Below, in pieces: positions 1-11,506 of a DNA stretch of 64,000 nt. This stretch comes from Septoria linicola. Its lineage: Eukaryota > Ascomycota > Dothideomycetes > Mycosphaerellales > Mycosphaerellaceae. The position numbers and the translations under genes are program-made. The notes under the pieces are model-generated. The model ran no database searches. It was given only the letters and a program-made list of their open reading frames with translations, and was not told the origin of the DNA. Location of the stretch: contig CP099425.1 in NCBI GenBank assembly GCA_024114885.1, forward strand, positions 1,178,001 through 1,242,000, in the 5' to 3' direction. How positions within the stretch are numbered: position 1 is the first letter of the stretch; each line of letters starts with the position of its first letter.

Positions 1-1558
1 TGATGGCATCGGCCCAGCTCTCCTAGCAGTCTTCCCCAATAGCTCCACGCCGTTGGAGTACTGGATAACAAGCAAGAATTCTATGTGAAGCTGCTCTCGT
101 ACTTCGGGAGTCTTCCAGCGCTTTCGCCAGCTTCTGTAGGTGCAGCCCATGCTCATCATCTCGAGCATGCCTTTTCCGTGTTGTGCCTCAGCTCCGATGC
201 TCAGATGACAGTCAGGCCGAGGACTTGCGAAGATTCGCCCCTGAGGAAAGAGGGGGACGTCGCGATGCTCGTTGATGAGTTTGCTTGACTCACATGAGTG
301 CGCTGATCTGCAAGAATTGATAGGCTTCCAAAACTACTCATTTCTGAGGACACTTCCTGACCGGACTGAGCTTATGCTAAGCTTCAGGAACGAGCATGAT
401 TGCGCCGTGCCAAGTTACATAGAGATGGAAGGTCCGAAGACGATGCGGATCACAGTCATCTGTGCAAGACTCAATCGACAGTCGTCAGTACTCGTATCCA
501 ATGAATTGTTGACAACAAGAGCAGAAATGCCCAAGCTGCTTGAAGGAAGAACGCCTTATATCTTCTAAACTGCTTTTATACAGCTTCAGCACTGTGATTC
601 GTAAGCGCCAGCCAGGCTCACGATCTCCTGGACTCGCCGCTGAGTAGGCCGATATATGTCTGTGTTGACATGAGACGCCGGCTATGACCTGGGACAAGGC
701 AAGGCAGGTCGTAGTGCTCGGTCCGCAGCATGATGTAGGATGTCCTTCGGGGCTGCGATTGGGAAATTACTATGATTCATTCCATGATTCTAGCAGAAGA
801 CTTGGTGAGAAGCCATCGGAGGCTTGTTTTTGCCAATAGGTATAGCCCCCACGCTTCAAGGACATGGCACGACATTAAGGCCGAGCTAATCCACAGTCTG
901 GCAGACAGAGTCGTGCTCATGATGGAAAGGCATATCCCATGCACGAAGCCGTGCGAACGCAGACGCTCATCTCACTGTGTGCGGTTCCGTCACCGTGCCA
1001 AGAGTCCGTGCGTTACGTTGTGCAGGCCAAGCATTTCTGATCTTACACTTCGTTTCAATGATATGGCATCGGCAACAAGACAATGTTTGTAGCGGCGATG
1101 GCCTATGAGCGTTCATGCACGGAAGGTGATGAAATGATTACAATGTCGACGATGACGGACTTGCTCGCATGTGGCTGCGCGTCTCGGCTGGAACGGTGAG
1201 GTCGATCATCCGATGCTGGCTGAGGCGTTGCTCCATCGCCTTGCATCAATAAAGGACCTCTTGTTTGACTAACTACACCGGGGAGATTCTGGTGACCATC
1301 AAGCAATGGTTGCGCATGGTCATAGGCTGACCTGCGTCCCGAAGCAGCATCTTCACTCTGCAGTATTATCTGCATCGGGGCAGCGCGGACAGCCAATAAT
1401 GCGTTCGAATGGCTCTGCAAAGATGGCGCTGAGTCTAATCACTGCAGATCAGCGCACATAAGAAGCAGACAGAGGCGTCCTGGAAAATGTTCGGCGCTCA
1501 GATCCTCCAGCTTCACATCACACAGCATACCCAGTGCACGGCCTCAGATACCCACACA
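1..1558. other. Left-edge region, no supported gene
   Basis: No reading frame here looks like a conserved protein. A 28-codon open frame enters from the left edge and stops at the TGA at 86-88. It could be the last codons of a gene lying mostly outside the window, but this is too short to tell. The other short frames up to 1486 are of random type. The final part should hold the promoter of the lipase gene that starts at 1559. Confidence 0.5.
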
Positions 1559-2484
1559 ATGAGTATCAAAACGCTCATATTACTGCTTACGGCCAGCGTG
1601 GCTACGGCGAGTCCTGTGGCCTCCCAAGACGCAGAAGTGCTCGAAGCAAGACAAGCTCCTCCAAATCACAATGATTTCAGCTGTCGTAGCACGGAGCATC
1701 CTAATCCTGTAAGTGGCAGACTTAGGACGCGCATAGATGGCGTGCGCTGACCTTCTAGGTAATCATCATGCACGGATTAGGCGCGACTTACTACGAGGAT
1801 CTTAACTATCTAGAGTCGTACCTGAAAACGCAAAAGTTTTGCACTTTCTCAATTACCTATGGTGACTACCCATTCTTTCCCTATGTCGGCGGCCTTGACT
1901 ACATCAATGCTTCGGCTATCGAGCTTGCGACATTTGTTCGAGAAGTCCAGACCAAGACTGGTGCCGCAAAGGTTGACTTTGTTGGTCATTCGGAAGGCGC
2001 TTTCCAAGCTCTGTACGTCCCCAAGTTCACTGGTGTCGCCAATATCGTGCAGCGCGTCATTGCCATCGCACCGCCAACTCACGGCACCACCTTTGCCAAT
2101 CTGTACACACTGAGCTATCTCGGAGGCAACCTCACCAACTCTCTCGTCCAAGCTGCACTTGCGGGATTCGGCTGCCGAGCTTGTACGGACCTGGTGACCA
2201 ACGGCGCTGCGGTCAAATGCTTGAACACCGGGGCCATTGCCCAGCCTTCTATCAAGTACACTATCCTGACCTCGAAGTTTGACGAGTTGGTCACACCTGT
2301 TGAGACGGCGTTCGTCAATGAGCCTGGAGTCGAGAACCGTTTTATCCAAGACTATTGTCCAAACGATCCTGTTGGGCATATCGGAGAAGCATACGATCTG
2401 AATGTATGGAAGATTGTGCAGAATCGGCTGAGTGACAACCCAGCTGGACCTGATGTCTGTGTCAAGGGATCGCCAGGCAAGTAG
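1559..2484 (+). CDS. Secreted lipase, CalB/class 2 lipase-like
   Basis: Two exons, 1559-1708 and 1759-2484, joined in phase 0 across a 50-base intron (GTAAGT..CTAG), give 291 residues. The N-terminus MSIKTLILLLTASVATAS is a clear signal peptide, followed by a short stretch ending in EARQ that may be processed. The mature part is an alpha/beta hydrolase: HGLGAT forms the oxyanion strand, GHSEG holds the nucleophilic serine, the Asp in SKFDELVTP and the His in VGHIG fit the rest of the triad. This resembles Candida antarctica lipase B and PF01674 lipases, which hydrolyse esters outside the cell. Several paired cysteines fit a secreted fold. An ATG 72 bases upstream is in frame but would bury the signal peptide, so 1559 was chosen. 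Substrate is not predictable from sequence. Confidence 0.88.
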
Positions 2485-2987
2485 AATATCATATTCAGAC
2501 ACGAGCTTTCTGTGAAAGATTTGCACATTTCGCAGCTGTCACGATCTTGCACGCTCATCCTGTGCAATTACAACTTTCAGCAAAACGCCGAACATTCCAT
2601 CGCGAGCAATGCGACATGCAACAGAAAATCGGCAATGATCGGCATTGACGATGATGAATTTCTGGCACAAGAGAGAGCTTGAACTCCGAAAAGGCAAAAG
2701 ATGCTACTTGTGTATTTGACAAGAGTTCACATCTGTGCGCGAGGTCCTGCAATTTGAACTCAGCACATCACACATTGTGTTTTCTGATGTGCCTACCGGA
2801 GTCCGATCGATGATGAGACGCTTGCTCCACGAGTCAGCACATGCAGCATTTCGAAGCCATTGCGTAGAAGCCCAAGACCCTGAAGCCCAAACTTGCATAC
2901 AACAACCACATCCACCAATCCAACTATGTTTTGACTCACACTCGCAACCACACTTCACAGCATAGTATCTTCTAGCAATAACAGCAT
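2485..2987. other. Intergenic, nothing recognised
   Basis: Lies between the lipase stop and the next gene on the same strand. It should hold the lipase 3' end and the promoter of the downstream gene. The short frames seen here show no family resemblance. Confidence 0.5.
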
Positions 2988-4001
2988 ATGAAAATGGGGG
3001 ACATTGGAGCAGCATCAGAAAGTCCCACGACACTGGACATCACAGTTCCACCACCAGACGAATTATGCATGTCCTTCTCAGCGGCTGCTTCGGTCAGCAA
3101 CGGATCCGAAAACTTCATAGCACAGACAAAAGGACCTGATCTGTTTGCATTGCCCTTATCTGCAGGAGTTACTGTTTCTGGCGAGCTGGTAGATGACCCT
3201 AGCACAATAACTGCGCCGTTCCTACCTGGCGACACTATTCTTGCCTGCCTCATACCGCCTAAGCCATGTCTCTTATCTGCACACGAGGACTCATTGCGCC
3301 TGCGAATACCCACGATATCAGCGTTAGAGCTCCCTGGTAACATGCTACCTGAGACTGGCTGCTCGTACCTCACAGCACTGATGACTGGCGCTGCAATCCT
3401 CAAACAAGAGCTGCACATTCCTATTACGCGAACGCCAACAGCCTCGCCCACACCAGCTGAGGACACTGGAGTTGAGAGCTATAACAACAAGCGAATATTG
3501 ATCATCGGAGGACAGACGCAGCTTGGTGCCGCTCTAGTACAGCTAATACATCGAGCACTACCGGCCGCCAGAGTATACGTCACATCTACCATGGACGACG
3601 AGCCAGAGCTTTTCCAGCGAACGATACATATGATGGGACTCGGAGCTGTCTATGCGATTGACGGCAATGCCGACGATCTCACAGATCACCTCTCGCCAAG
3701 CTTTGACATGATCTTCAACACTGTCAAGAAGCAATCTGTGCGAGAAGATGTTTTGAAATCGCTTGACGGTATGAAGCGACTGATCGACTGTGGGACATTG
3801 GACGTGGAAAAGGCAGTATCAAGCTTCCTGGAAGACGAGCCAGACTGCGTCACTTCGCTCCACGAAATGCTTCTCAAAGCAGCCGACGTGTTTGACACGT
3901 ACGAACAGCCTGGCTCATGTGCGTACGAATCTGATGTTGGCAAGATCAAGTGCAGGCTCGAAAGAGAAGATTCTGGGAAAGTGCTAGAGGCAGTGGCATA
4001 G
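2988..4001 (+). CDS. Divergent MDR-type (zinc alcohol dehydrogenase-like) oxidoreductase
   Basis: A single exon of 337 residues starts at ATG 2988. The N-terminal half reads like a worn GroES-like fold of quinone oxidoreductases, with the segment GVTVSGELVDD followed by FLPGDTI. The second half begins with a Rossmann strand-turn, KRILIIGGQTQLGAALVQL, then a strand with VYVTST where NADPH-binding residues usually sit. The zinc ligands of classical alcohol dehydrogenases are not evident. The protein fits the trans-enoyl reductase/quinone oxidoreductase branch of the medium-chain dehydrogenase family, often found in fungal secondary metabolism, but no synthase is adjacent. The glycine motif is GGQTQLG rather than the usual GAxGxVG, so activity is uncertain. 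Product and substrate are unknown. Confidence 0.6.
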   Translation: MKMGDIGAASESPTTLDITVPPPDELCMSFSAAASVSNGSENFIAQTKGPDLFALPLSAGVTVSGELVDDPSTITAPFLPGDTILACLIPPKPCLLSAHEDSLRLRIPTISALELPGNMLPETGCSYLTALMTGAAILKQELHIPITRTPTASPTPAEDTGVESYNNKRILIIGGQTQLGAALVQLIHRALPAARVYVTSTMDDEPELFQRTIHMMGLGAVYAIDGNADDLTDHLSPSFDMIFNTVKKQSVREDVLKSLDGMKRLIDCGTLDVEKAVSSFLEDEPDCVTSLHEMLLKAADVFDTYEQPGSCAYESDVGKIKCRLEREDSGKVLEAVA

Positions 4002-4403
4002 CATGCGAGAAGCAACATCTGTCTTGACGAAGAAATGAGGAATGAAGATACATGAACATAGCTTTATAATCCGCAATGGACATTACACGACGCTGCGCAT
4101 TCTTGCGCTCATAACACTTAACCATGAAGAACTATTTTCAAGCTCACTATAAAGACTTACGCATCCGATGCTAGTTTTGTCTGATCTCGGGCTTCATAAC
4201 AGCGGCAAGGACTACTGACATGGGAACGTGTAACTCAGGTTAGCACTGCGAAAGCAAGTGCAAGAAAGAGATCTCGAACTCCACAGACTGATCTGCGTAC
4301 CGAGATAGACTCCAATGCTAATAGTGAGCGGCAATCTATGTCTTTATTAGACCTGTGCACTCCTCTTAACGCCCCACTACCTTACCTTCCTACCTTCCCT
4401 AAT
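4002..4403. other. Convergent intergenic region
   Basis: Lies between two converging genes and so should contain both 3' ends. Its right part, before 4404, is rich in CT tracts. No gene is recognised. Confidence 0.5.
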
Positions 4404-4751
4404 TCATCTATCCCTCCCCTCCACCTCCCGCCCATACTGATCCTCCATCGCCGCCAATATCGCCTTGTCCTTCGCAAGTATCGCTTCCTGCGCCGCGATC
4501 TTCTCCTTTAGCAAAAGCAAGATGCTTTTCTCTTTTGCTCGAATGTACACATTCTCTGCTGCCTTTTCTCGTCTTGTCCACGAGTCGCCTGCTGCTTCGC
4601 CTCCGGATCGGGTACCGCCTGTGTCGCCGTCTGCGTTGTGGACGGGAGCGCTTGTGGAGAAGGTGCGTGTACAGGTCCTTGCTGATGTGAGATTTGTGAA
4701 GGAGTTGAGGGAGACCATGGGTGACCTGGACGTGATTCTTGGTAGAGTCAT
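4404..4751 (-). CDS. INH1: Mitochondrial F1F0-ATPase inhibitor (IATP family)
   Basis: A single exon of 115 residues. Residues 1 to about 38 form a typical mitochondrial presequence, rich in Ser, Thr and Arg with no acidic residues, and containing TRTFSTSAP. The mature part holds the inhibitory helix DSWTRREKAAENVYIRAKE, which matches the yeast Inh1/Stf1 and animal IF1 family. A long charged coiled-coil helix follows (LLLLKEKIAAQEAILAKDK), used for dimerisation in the family. The protein blocks ATP hydrolysis by the F1 sector when the proton gradient collapses. The length fits the family. It converges with the upstream oxidoreductase gene and is divergent from nothing close. Confidence 0.9.
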   Translation of the reverse strand: MTLPRITSRSPMVSLNSFTNLTSARTCTRTFSTSAPVHNADGDTGGTRSGGEAAGDSWTRREKAAENVYIRAKEKSILLLLKEKIAAQEAILAKDKAILAAMEDQYGREVEGRDR

Positions 4752-5172
4752 TGTGTTGCTGTGCCGTTGATGTTGGAGTAGCCTCTTGATGCTACTCGAT
4801 CAAAGGACAGAGGACTGTTGTCTTCATCGTAAGCACATCAGAAAGATGACATGCAGCGAGACAACCCATGAAGCGGAGTTGTCGTGCAACAGTCCCCTCA
4901 CTGTTCATACCCATGAGCTCTTACGTACCAGGGAGCTTCTGAAGTTGTACTGTAGTACTACTGTACCTTGCAGCATCCCCACCTTTCACGTGCAGAGTTT
5001 ACATTGATGCATGCAGGCGCGTGCAGCGGAAACGGTAATACACGCTTCTCTGATACTTAGCTCATGTGATTGACACTTATTGCATTAGTGGAAGCGACAC
5101 GAGCTAGTGCGCCGCCGAATTGTATTGCTGCTAATGGAGCTGCTGCATTACACGCAAAGGCAAGCGCCTTCT
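4752..5172. other. Intergenic, nothing recognised
   Basis: Holds the promoter of the ATPase inhibitor gene (minus strand) and the 3' end of the CVNH gene. Short frames only. Confidence 0.5.
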
Positions 5173-6267
5173 TTACAATAGTTCCAGCCTGCCATTATCA
5201 TTGGTGATACGCTCGTTCAGGTCGATTTTGTTGTAGATCCATCCACCTCGTCCATCGCCGAGCTCAGCCTCGAGAGAATTGCCACCATCAGCCAACCTGA
5301 TATGCCTGGCACTGCCGGCAAAGTTTCCACCTCGAGCCCAGTGCATTCGGCCATTGGTGTTGGTAAATGCGTCGTTCAGATCAATGGTAGTGCGCTGATG
5401 TGAGCCATGTACGTCAGCGCATTCTGCCACTAATAAAGAATGACCTTCGAGATGGACGTTGCGAGAGCTGGCATGGAAGTTTCCTGCTGCAACTGACATA
5501 CCAGACTTCTTCTTTCTCTTGTCTCTATCAGAGTCAGACGAGCTACTGCTGGAGCTGCTGGAGCTGGATGATCCACGTCGAGAGCGGGGTTTCTTGTGCT
5601 TCTTGTCTTTTTTGCTCTTCTTCTTGTAAGTATCCTCAAGCATCGATCCAGCAACTGCACCTCCTATGGTACCAAGAAAGCCATGGTTGATCTTGTGGCC
5701 GCCGTATGCCCCAGCTGCACCTCCAGCTAAAGCGCCCATGAGCCCTCGATCTTGCTCTGATCCTGGAGGATAGGGTGGCTGTCCATAATGTCCTGATGCG
5801 TTTGGCGGAGCATGAGGCTGATCAAATCCGGAACGAAAGTCGTCTACCTGCCCGCCATAGTGCTGCGCGTTATACTGCTGTGGCGGCGGCTGTTGGCCGT
5901 ACGATGGATAGTCATGAGCTTGCGGTGGAGGTCCACCGTAATGTGGCTGCTGGCTGTATTGTCCTGGCGCGGGACTGTAGCCTGGCGCGGGACCTGACTG
6001 GTAATAATTGTTCGGAGGCTGTTCTTGAGGGCGATCGTGTGGATATTGCTGGTATGGCTGATCATTGGAACCATAGTAGGACTGAGCGGACCCTTGCTGA
6101 TCATGATAGCCGGACTGGCTTGGCGCAGAATGCTGTTGATAACCATAGCCCTGCCCATCATTTGGAGGATAATTGCTATATTGTTGTTGCTGGCCATATT
6201 GTGGCTGTGAGGGGTAGCCGTACGGGCTGTCGTTCCCTGACTGGCCGTCGTAAGTGTTCCTCGTCAT
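5173..6267 (-). CDS. Low-complexity protein with C-terminal cyanovirin-N homology domain
   Basis: A single exon of 364 residues. Four regions are visible. Residues 1 to about 170 are rich in Gln, Tyr, Pro and Gly (repeated YGQQ, YQQ and PPPQ units) and likely disordered. Residues about 175-210 form a glycine-zipper-like stretch (GALAGGAAGAYGG, then GTIGGAVAGS). A lysine-rich tract (KKKSKKDKKHKK) and a run of serines follow. The last 105 residues form a CVNH domain with two internal halves, each containing a GNF-like start (AAGNFHASSRN and GGNFAGSARHI) and an IDLN segment with an N-G-R end (IDLNDAF, IDLNERI). CVNH domains of fungi bind carbohydrates; the natural role is mostly unknown. No signal peptide is present, so it is probably intracellular. 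Confidence 0.88.
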   Translation of the reverse strand: MTRNTYDGQSGNDSPYGYPSQPQYGQQQQYSNYPPNDGQGYGYQQHSAPSQSGYHDQQGSAQSYYGSNDQPYQQYPHDRPQEQPPNNYYQSGPAPGYSPAPGQYSQQPHYGGPPPQAHDYPSYGQQPPPQQYNAQHYGGQVDDFRSGFDQPHAPPNASGHYGQPPYPPGSEQDRGLMGALAGGAAGAYGGHKINHGFLGTIGGAVAGSMLEDTYKKKSKKDKKHKKPRSRRGSSSSSSSSSSSSDSDRDKRKKKSGMSVAAGNFHASSRNVHLEGHSLLVAECADVHGSHQRTTIDLNDAFTNTNGRMHWARGGNFAGSARHIRLADGGNSLEAELGDGRGGWIYNKIDLNERITNDNGRLELL

Positions 6268-7037
6268 CGTGTCGGAGAGATTTCTGTGGTCAGATGAGGT
6301 TCAGCGTAGATGGTGTGCAATCAAGGTATGAACAAGTGAAAGGAAGATGAAATATAAGTGGCATGGATTGATGTACTTCGCAAAGCAAGCTGAACAGCTG
6401 CCTGCACAGCCTCAGCTGGTGCAGATCTCACCATCAGAGGCAGCAGGAAATCGGGTACAACTTGCCGAAGCTCCAGGGAAGCTCGAGGTGCCTTATCGAG
6501 CTGAGGCTGGGCTGCGCCGTCCCCTATGAACGACGCTCGTTTCGCACACTCCAGGCGAGCGCATCACGACAGGATTGTGTCAGAGCACAAAAGTGGCACA
6601 GGAGAAGGGCGCGCGCGAGAGCCGAGGCCAAGCCAAGCGGAAAAGCGATACCGAGACTGGTGGTTCAATACCTTCTAGATCAAAAGCTCACTCAAACGTA
6701 TGATCAATACGATCATCTTGTAGATCAAGGCATCGCTGTACTTACAGCCCGAATGGAGCATTCAGCATGATATCCGGCGACATCGCCACGACTGAAGACA
6801 CTCAATAGGTAAAATCTGATCATTATCGGCATGCCATCATAACTATGCGTAACTTCTATCCAGTCCAAAACGCCACGCTAAGCAGAATATAGCCCAAGCA
6901 TCGGCGACGTAATGCAGTGCATGCAGTCTGTTTCGTTCTGCCGTGATTGTGTCTGTTCATCAAGCAGTTTCCCTCCTCAATCTACCACGTTCACTCAAAG
7001 CACCAACGTCCTGCCAAGCCAAACCAAGCATTCCGCG
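6268..7037. other. Promoter of CVNH gene and 3' flank of Atg26 gene
   Basis: Both neighbours are on the minus strand, so this stretch contains the CVNH gene promoter and the Atg26 transcript end. Short open frames between 6347 and 6770 on the plus strand look like chance frames. Confidence 0.5.
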
Positions 7038-10000
7038 CTACGGACGGCCACCTCTCAGTACCATACTTCCCAAGCTTGTCTTTCTTGAATGCTGCCCGCT
7101 TGAGGAGGCATGACTTCTTTGCGGACTTAGTAGGTTCGAGCTTGAGCGCCTAGGTGGTCCGGCGCCACCAAGTCCTGTAGCCAAAGTGCCCCATGCTCCA
7201 GTCTCAGCGGCAGCATCACCTTCCTTCTCGATAAAAGTCCAATTCTCTTCTGTATCCTCAGAAATGTCGGCGTTCCCATCCACTCCATCAGACGTCGCAG
7301 TCGAGTCACTTCGAGGTGGACCCTTTTTCTTGATCAAACTTCGAGCATACTCCAGATCGCGATAGACAGCGTTGATTGCAGTCCCCACGCCGTTCTCACT
7401 TCTGATCGCCTCGCCCAGCAACCTTGCCTTCGTCCTCATGCGCGCATCGTGAGTGGCGATCCAAAGCGCCTTGCCCAGCTGATTAGCAGTCACCTTCTTA
7501 AGATGCATACCAACACCCAGATCTTCAACACGAGTCGCGAAGAAGAATTGGTCGCCGAAGAATGGCTTGATGATTGTAGGTACACCAACGCGTAGCGATG
7601 CGCCAGTCGTGCCAGCACCACCGTGATGCACAACAGCGTCCACTTGCTTGAAGAGCCAGTCGTGCGGTGCTGCTCTGATCTGATGAATACATGACGGTAG
7701 CTCTAGTGGCGCCAGCTTTGTCTCCGCCTTTTCGAACCTATCGGACCAGCCCTTGGAGAGAATGCAGCGCACGTCTGCCTTTACAACAGCATCGACGATC
7801 TGCTGCATCAGCTGACGAGAATCAGACACTGTGACAGAGCCGAAGCCGATGTATACGAGCTTTTGGTCGTCGTCTCTTGCTTTCTTGATGAAGCCGGCGA
7901 GCTCTTCTGGCGGCGTGTAGTCTGTGCCCTCATCTAGGAACCAATATCCGGTGACCTTGATCCAGTCGCTGAAGTCGAGGGGCTGTGGCACCACACTAGG
8001 AGAGAAGTTGTATAAGAAGGGCACTTTGTTCTGCTGCAACCTGTCAAGGCTTGTCGGACCAAGCTTGAGCGTCTTGCCACGCCAGCGATTGATCTGCCCA
8101 GCTATGGCCTGCCAGAACATGTTGTCGAAGAAAGTGTAGGTCATGTAGTTGTACCCCCACCACGCTTCTGGCGGGGCACGGCAAAAGCATGCGGATATGC
8201 TCTGGTCCGTGTCCAAGGCATTGTGAAGGCGCGGAAATACGGCACCTCAAGCGCTTCTGCGATGTGAATGCCGCTCATGGCAGAGGGACTGTCAATGACA
8301 AGGTCAGCACCTTGACAGGCTTTCCAAGAAGATACTAGGAGGTCGTCCAACCATGAGCGGAACTTGCCATTAGCTTCGAGGAAGAACGACGGAGTGAACA
8401 TGCCGTTCTCGACACAGATCCTCATCAGCTCAGCTGGGTCGCCGTCCACCTCTTTGAATGCTATCCCGTGCCTCTCGACCCAGGGGCGAAATTCGGCATG
8501 CGTAGCGATCGTGGGCTGATGTCCATCAGCTAGGAACCCTTTGCATAGTGCGATGTATGGCTGGACATCTCCTCTCGACCCGATGGTCAGACAGGTGATC
8601 TTCAGGGACTGCTTGGGCTTGAATTCCAATACAGAAGCCGAGGGATCGTCGAACAGAACTGGTGGCGCACCAGCATCTCCAAGTACGTCCAAGTCCTGTT
8701 CGGCATGTCCGTCGTTTCTGGCAGCACGCAATAACGCATTCTCCGCGGCGGCATCATTCGCATCCTGTTGTTCCTCTTCAGTCAAGATCATCGATTCTGC
8801 AGCCGCTTCGACGGCCTCAACAGTGCGTAGCGTGCTGACGACGCAGTCATCGCGAAGTCCAGTATCCTGAAAATCGAAGAAAAGCTCCTCGTAGCCTCGA
8901 ATTACCAGGACCATGCCAGGATATCCCCAGCGGAAACCTCTCTGCTTCTGTACGTTCAGAATATCCTTGTAGGGAATGATGAGCTTCGTCTTCGTGCCGT
9001 AGTAGAGACTGCGAAAGCACAGTCGGCGGGTGCCCATGTAGATCTTGCCCCACAAAGGCACGGTCTTGTGCAACCAGCAGTAGAAGACAGACACAAGCTT
9101 CTCTGTTGGTGGTAGACCAAAGTGCTCACGAAATCTTCGCTCATGCTCAGCAACATCAAGATCTTGCTCGAGCTCTCGCACACTATCATCAGGTGCGAGC
9201 CCTTCCACATCAGTGTAGTGTCGCTTGCCACCAGCCATAGCCTCAGTCCAATTAGTGATGTATGTCTTTGGGCTACTGCTCAAGTACGAACCCATCCGCC
9301 TGCTCCCAGCACGGACGGCGCCCGCAACGCTCATAGCATGCTGCAAAGGTGTGGACATGCCACGGATCAGCTTCGGCGCGCTCGCTTCCGGCCTGGCCTG
9401 GTCCTCAGCTTCAGCTGTACGCGCGGAGTCGCCACTGTCGGTTCGTTGTGGAGCAGGTCGTCTTCCACTTAGGTTGTTTTCTGCGGCGGCGCGCGAAGGT
9501 GGCTGAATACGCAAAGGAATGCCCCGCTCGGCGCTGGAGCCTCTAGAAGAAGGCTGCGATTCCTGACGCAATCGTTCTACAGTATTGCCGGAAACTGTTC
9601 GTCGTGGCTGTGGCATCCTCAGCGTAGGACCACGAAACACATGATCATCTGACAGCATTTGGCTGGCGGACATGCTTGCATCCATGGCATCACCATCAAT
9701 CGAAGAGTCGGGCTGCTCAGATGATGTGACGAAACTCTCGCTTGACTCTTGTATCGATGGAGACATGGGCGATTTGGACGCATTCCTACTTGGTCCGCTA
9801 ACACTTCTGCGGCCCCTGTCAAAACTAGCTCTGCCATACTCACCACTTGCGCGCCGCGAATGATCTGTGCTGGTCCTCCGGAGTTCGCTGCTCAGTCGAG
9901 GACTTGCGCGATCTGCAGCAGATAGCGGCGACAGGGTTGCCCGCACAGGATCGAGACGAGGCGAGTGCTCAGCTGAGACGCTTCTTCGGAACAGTGTTCG

Positions 10001-11506
10001 ATCTGGCGGCGATTGGATCCTGGACAGAGGACTTATCGCCTCCTCTGCTAATGCCTTCTTGACGTTGTTGTTGGCTGTGAGTACGCTCAATGTATTGATG
10101 GCTTCGTCACCGAGCTGGAAGAAGGTGAAGAAGTACTCGTCAACGGCAAAAGTCTCCTCGTTGTCGATGACACGGAGCTTGATCGTCTCTGCAAAGTCCA
10201 CCACCTCGGTGCGTTCCACATCCAGAATGCTGTCGATTGGGAGTGAGATCTTGACGGAGTCGCCATCATTGTGACTTCGGAAGATGACCTTTTGCAGTTG
10301 CTTGACCCACTCCTTAGCAGAGGAAAGAGTGTCTGCACGATACTGATATACTCGGGTCGAAGTGGTGATTGTAAAGTCAGCGGCAGTCTCTTCCTTGTCC
10401 TTCACAGAGGCCAACTCTGCTGATATAGCATATCTCAGATCCACCACGCCGTTGGGAAAGTATGGCTCAGCAGAGCTCTTGTAGTAGGAGAAAGTATCTC
10501 CTTTCAGCACGAACCAGTACCGGCGATATCGGTAGCTGTGCTTGCCGAGCTTCCCGAGATGTCCAGTCTTCACTGTAGTTGCCGTCTTCTTCTGCAAGTA
10601 TGCGTAGAAGCATACGTGCTTTTGCGTGATGTACATGAAGCCTTGGAGCAGCACGTTTTGCAGATACCAGCAAGGGAACTCTGATATGACTTCCTCGGGT
10701 TCATCGAACTGGAAGATGTCGGCGATGACATGAGGCAAAGACTTATTTGTCTTCCTCTTCTCCATATCTTCAGAGGTCCTGCCTTCTCTGCTCTTTCTAC
10801 CACCCAATGTCGCTGTCGATGAGTCGAGCTCCGCCTTTGCCATGGCTTGTAACTTTCGATCCAGTACTGGCAGATCTGAACGCACAGATGATGACCGCCC
10901 CTCCGGTGCTTCTTGTCTTCTCGGTGGCAGGATCTGGCTCTGAGTCATGGGATCTTGCGCTGAGGAGGAGTCTGCACGCTCTCGGACAGGTCCCAGCTCA
11001 CTCTTGCCCAGAATAGACCTGGCAAGCTTGTTGACAGAGAGCCGCTTCTTGTGCTTCTTGATGCTGTCCTCAACCTTCGCCTCTTCAACAGGAGGTCGGA
11101 TCTGATAGGACTCCCTAGAAACCTCTTTCGACGACCTTCTCTGGTCTACACTTCTCCTTCCGGGCTCGCCCTCATCGCCCTCACTCTCACTCGCGCTTTC
11201 CTGTTGAATGAACTGCGTCTTGAAGTCTGGCTTGCTCTGCGTTGCAGCGAGCATTCCGTACATGCTCTGTGCTGGGAAGCCATCCTTCAGGCCCGTTCCG
11301 TCGTCCACATCCTCCTCTTCTTCCTCATTGAACTTTAGCCTGTCGGGCAGGTCCATGCTTGTCCTCCGTAATGCTATGGGCGATCGAATGCGACCGAGTC
11401 TGCCGCCCTTGAAGAAGGCTGCTGTGCAGTCACTGCTACGCCGACGTGGGAGCACGGGTTGGGAAGCTGCGATGTCATGTTGCTTGCTCGCCGACGAAGA
11501 CGCCAT
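7038..11506 (-). CDS. ATG26: Sterol 3-beta-glucosyltransferase Atg26, with apparent frameshift
   Basis: UDP-glucose:sterol glucosyltransferase of the Atg26 type, expected near 1490 residues, makes ergosteryl glucoside and takes part in pexophagy in some fungi. The start was placed at ATG 11506 (MASSSASKQ). Domains in order: disordered N-terminus, GRAM at about 255-300, PH at about 312-420 (GHLGKLGKHSYRYRRYWF), a long Ser-rich linker, a second GRAM near 790-870, then the glycosyltransferase starting at LKITCLTIGSRGDVQPY (about 967) with the UDP-sugar site around VVHHGGAGTTGASL. The frame breaks at about residue 1117: upstream frame ends in PRQKRGGG and the conserved YNYMTY continues in another frame. 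The break sits on a five-base G run (plus-strand C at 8154-8158). One added base restores the family sequence, so either a base-call error or a true mutation is possible. The N-terminal piece alone would lack the UDP-sugar site. Confidence 0.85.

Noticed and set aside
1103..1420. Minus-strand ORF before the lipase gene
   Set aside because: No recognised motif; composition is like neighbouring non-coding DNA.
8150..8165. Programmed -1 ribosomal frameshifting at the G run of ATG26
   Set aside because: The heptamer T GGG GGT does not fit a slippery site with full re-pairing in both sites; a missing base is simpler.
8141..8216. A second, separate gene starting inside the ATG26 region (frame 7038-8216)
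   Set aside because: The frame begins with a TTG and continues the conserved glycosyltransferase domain, so it is the shifted C-terminal part of the same gene.
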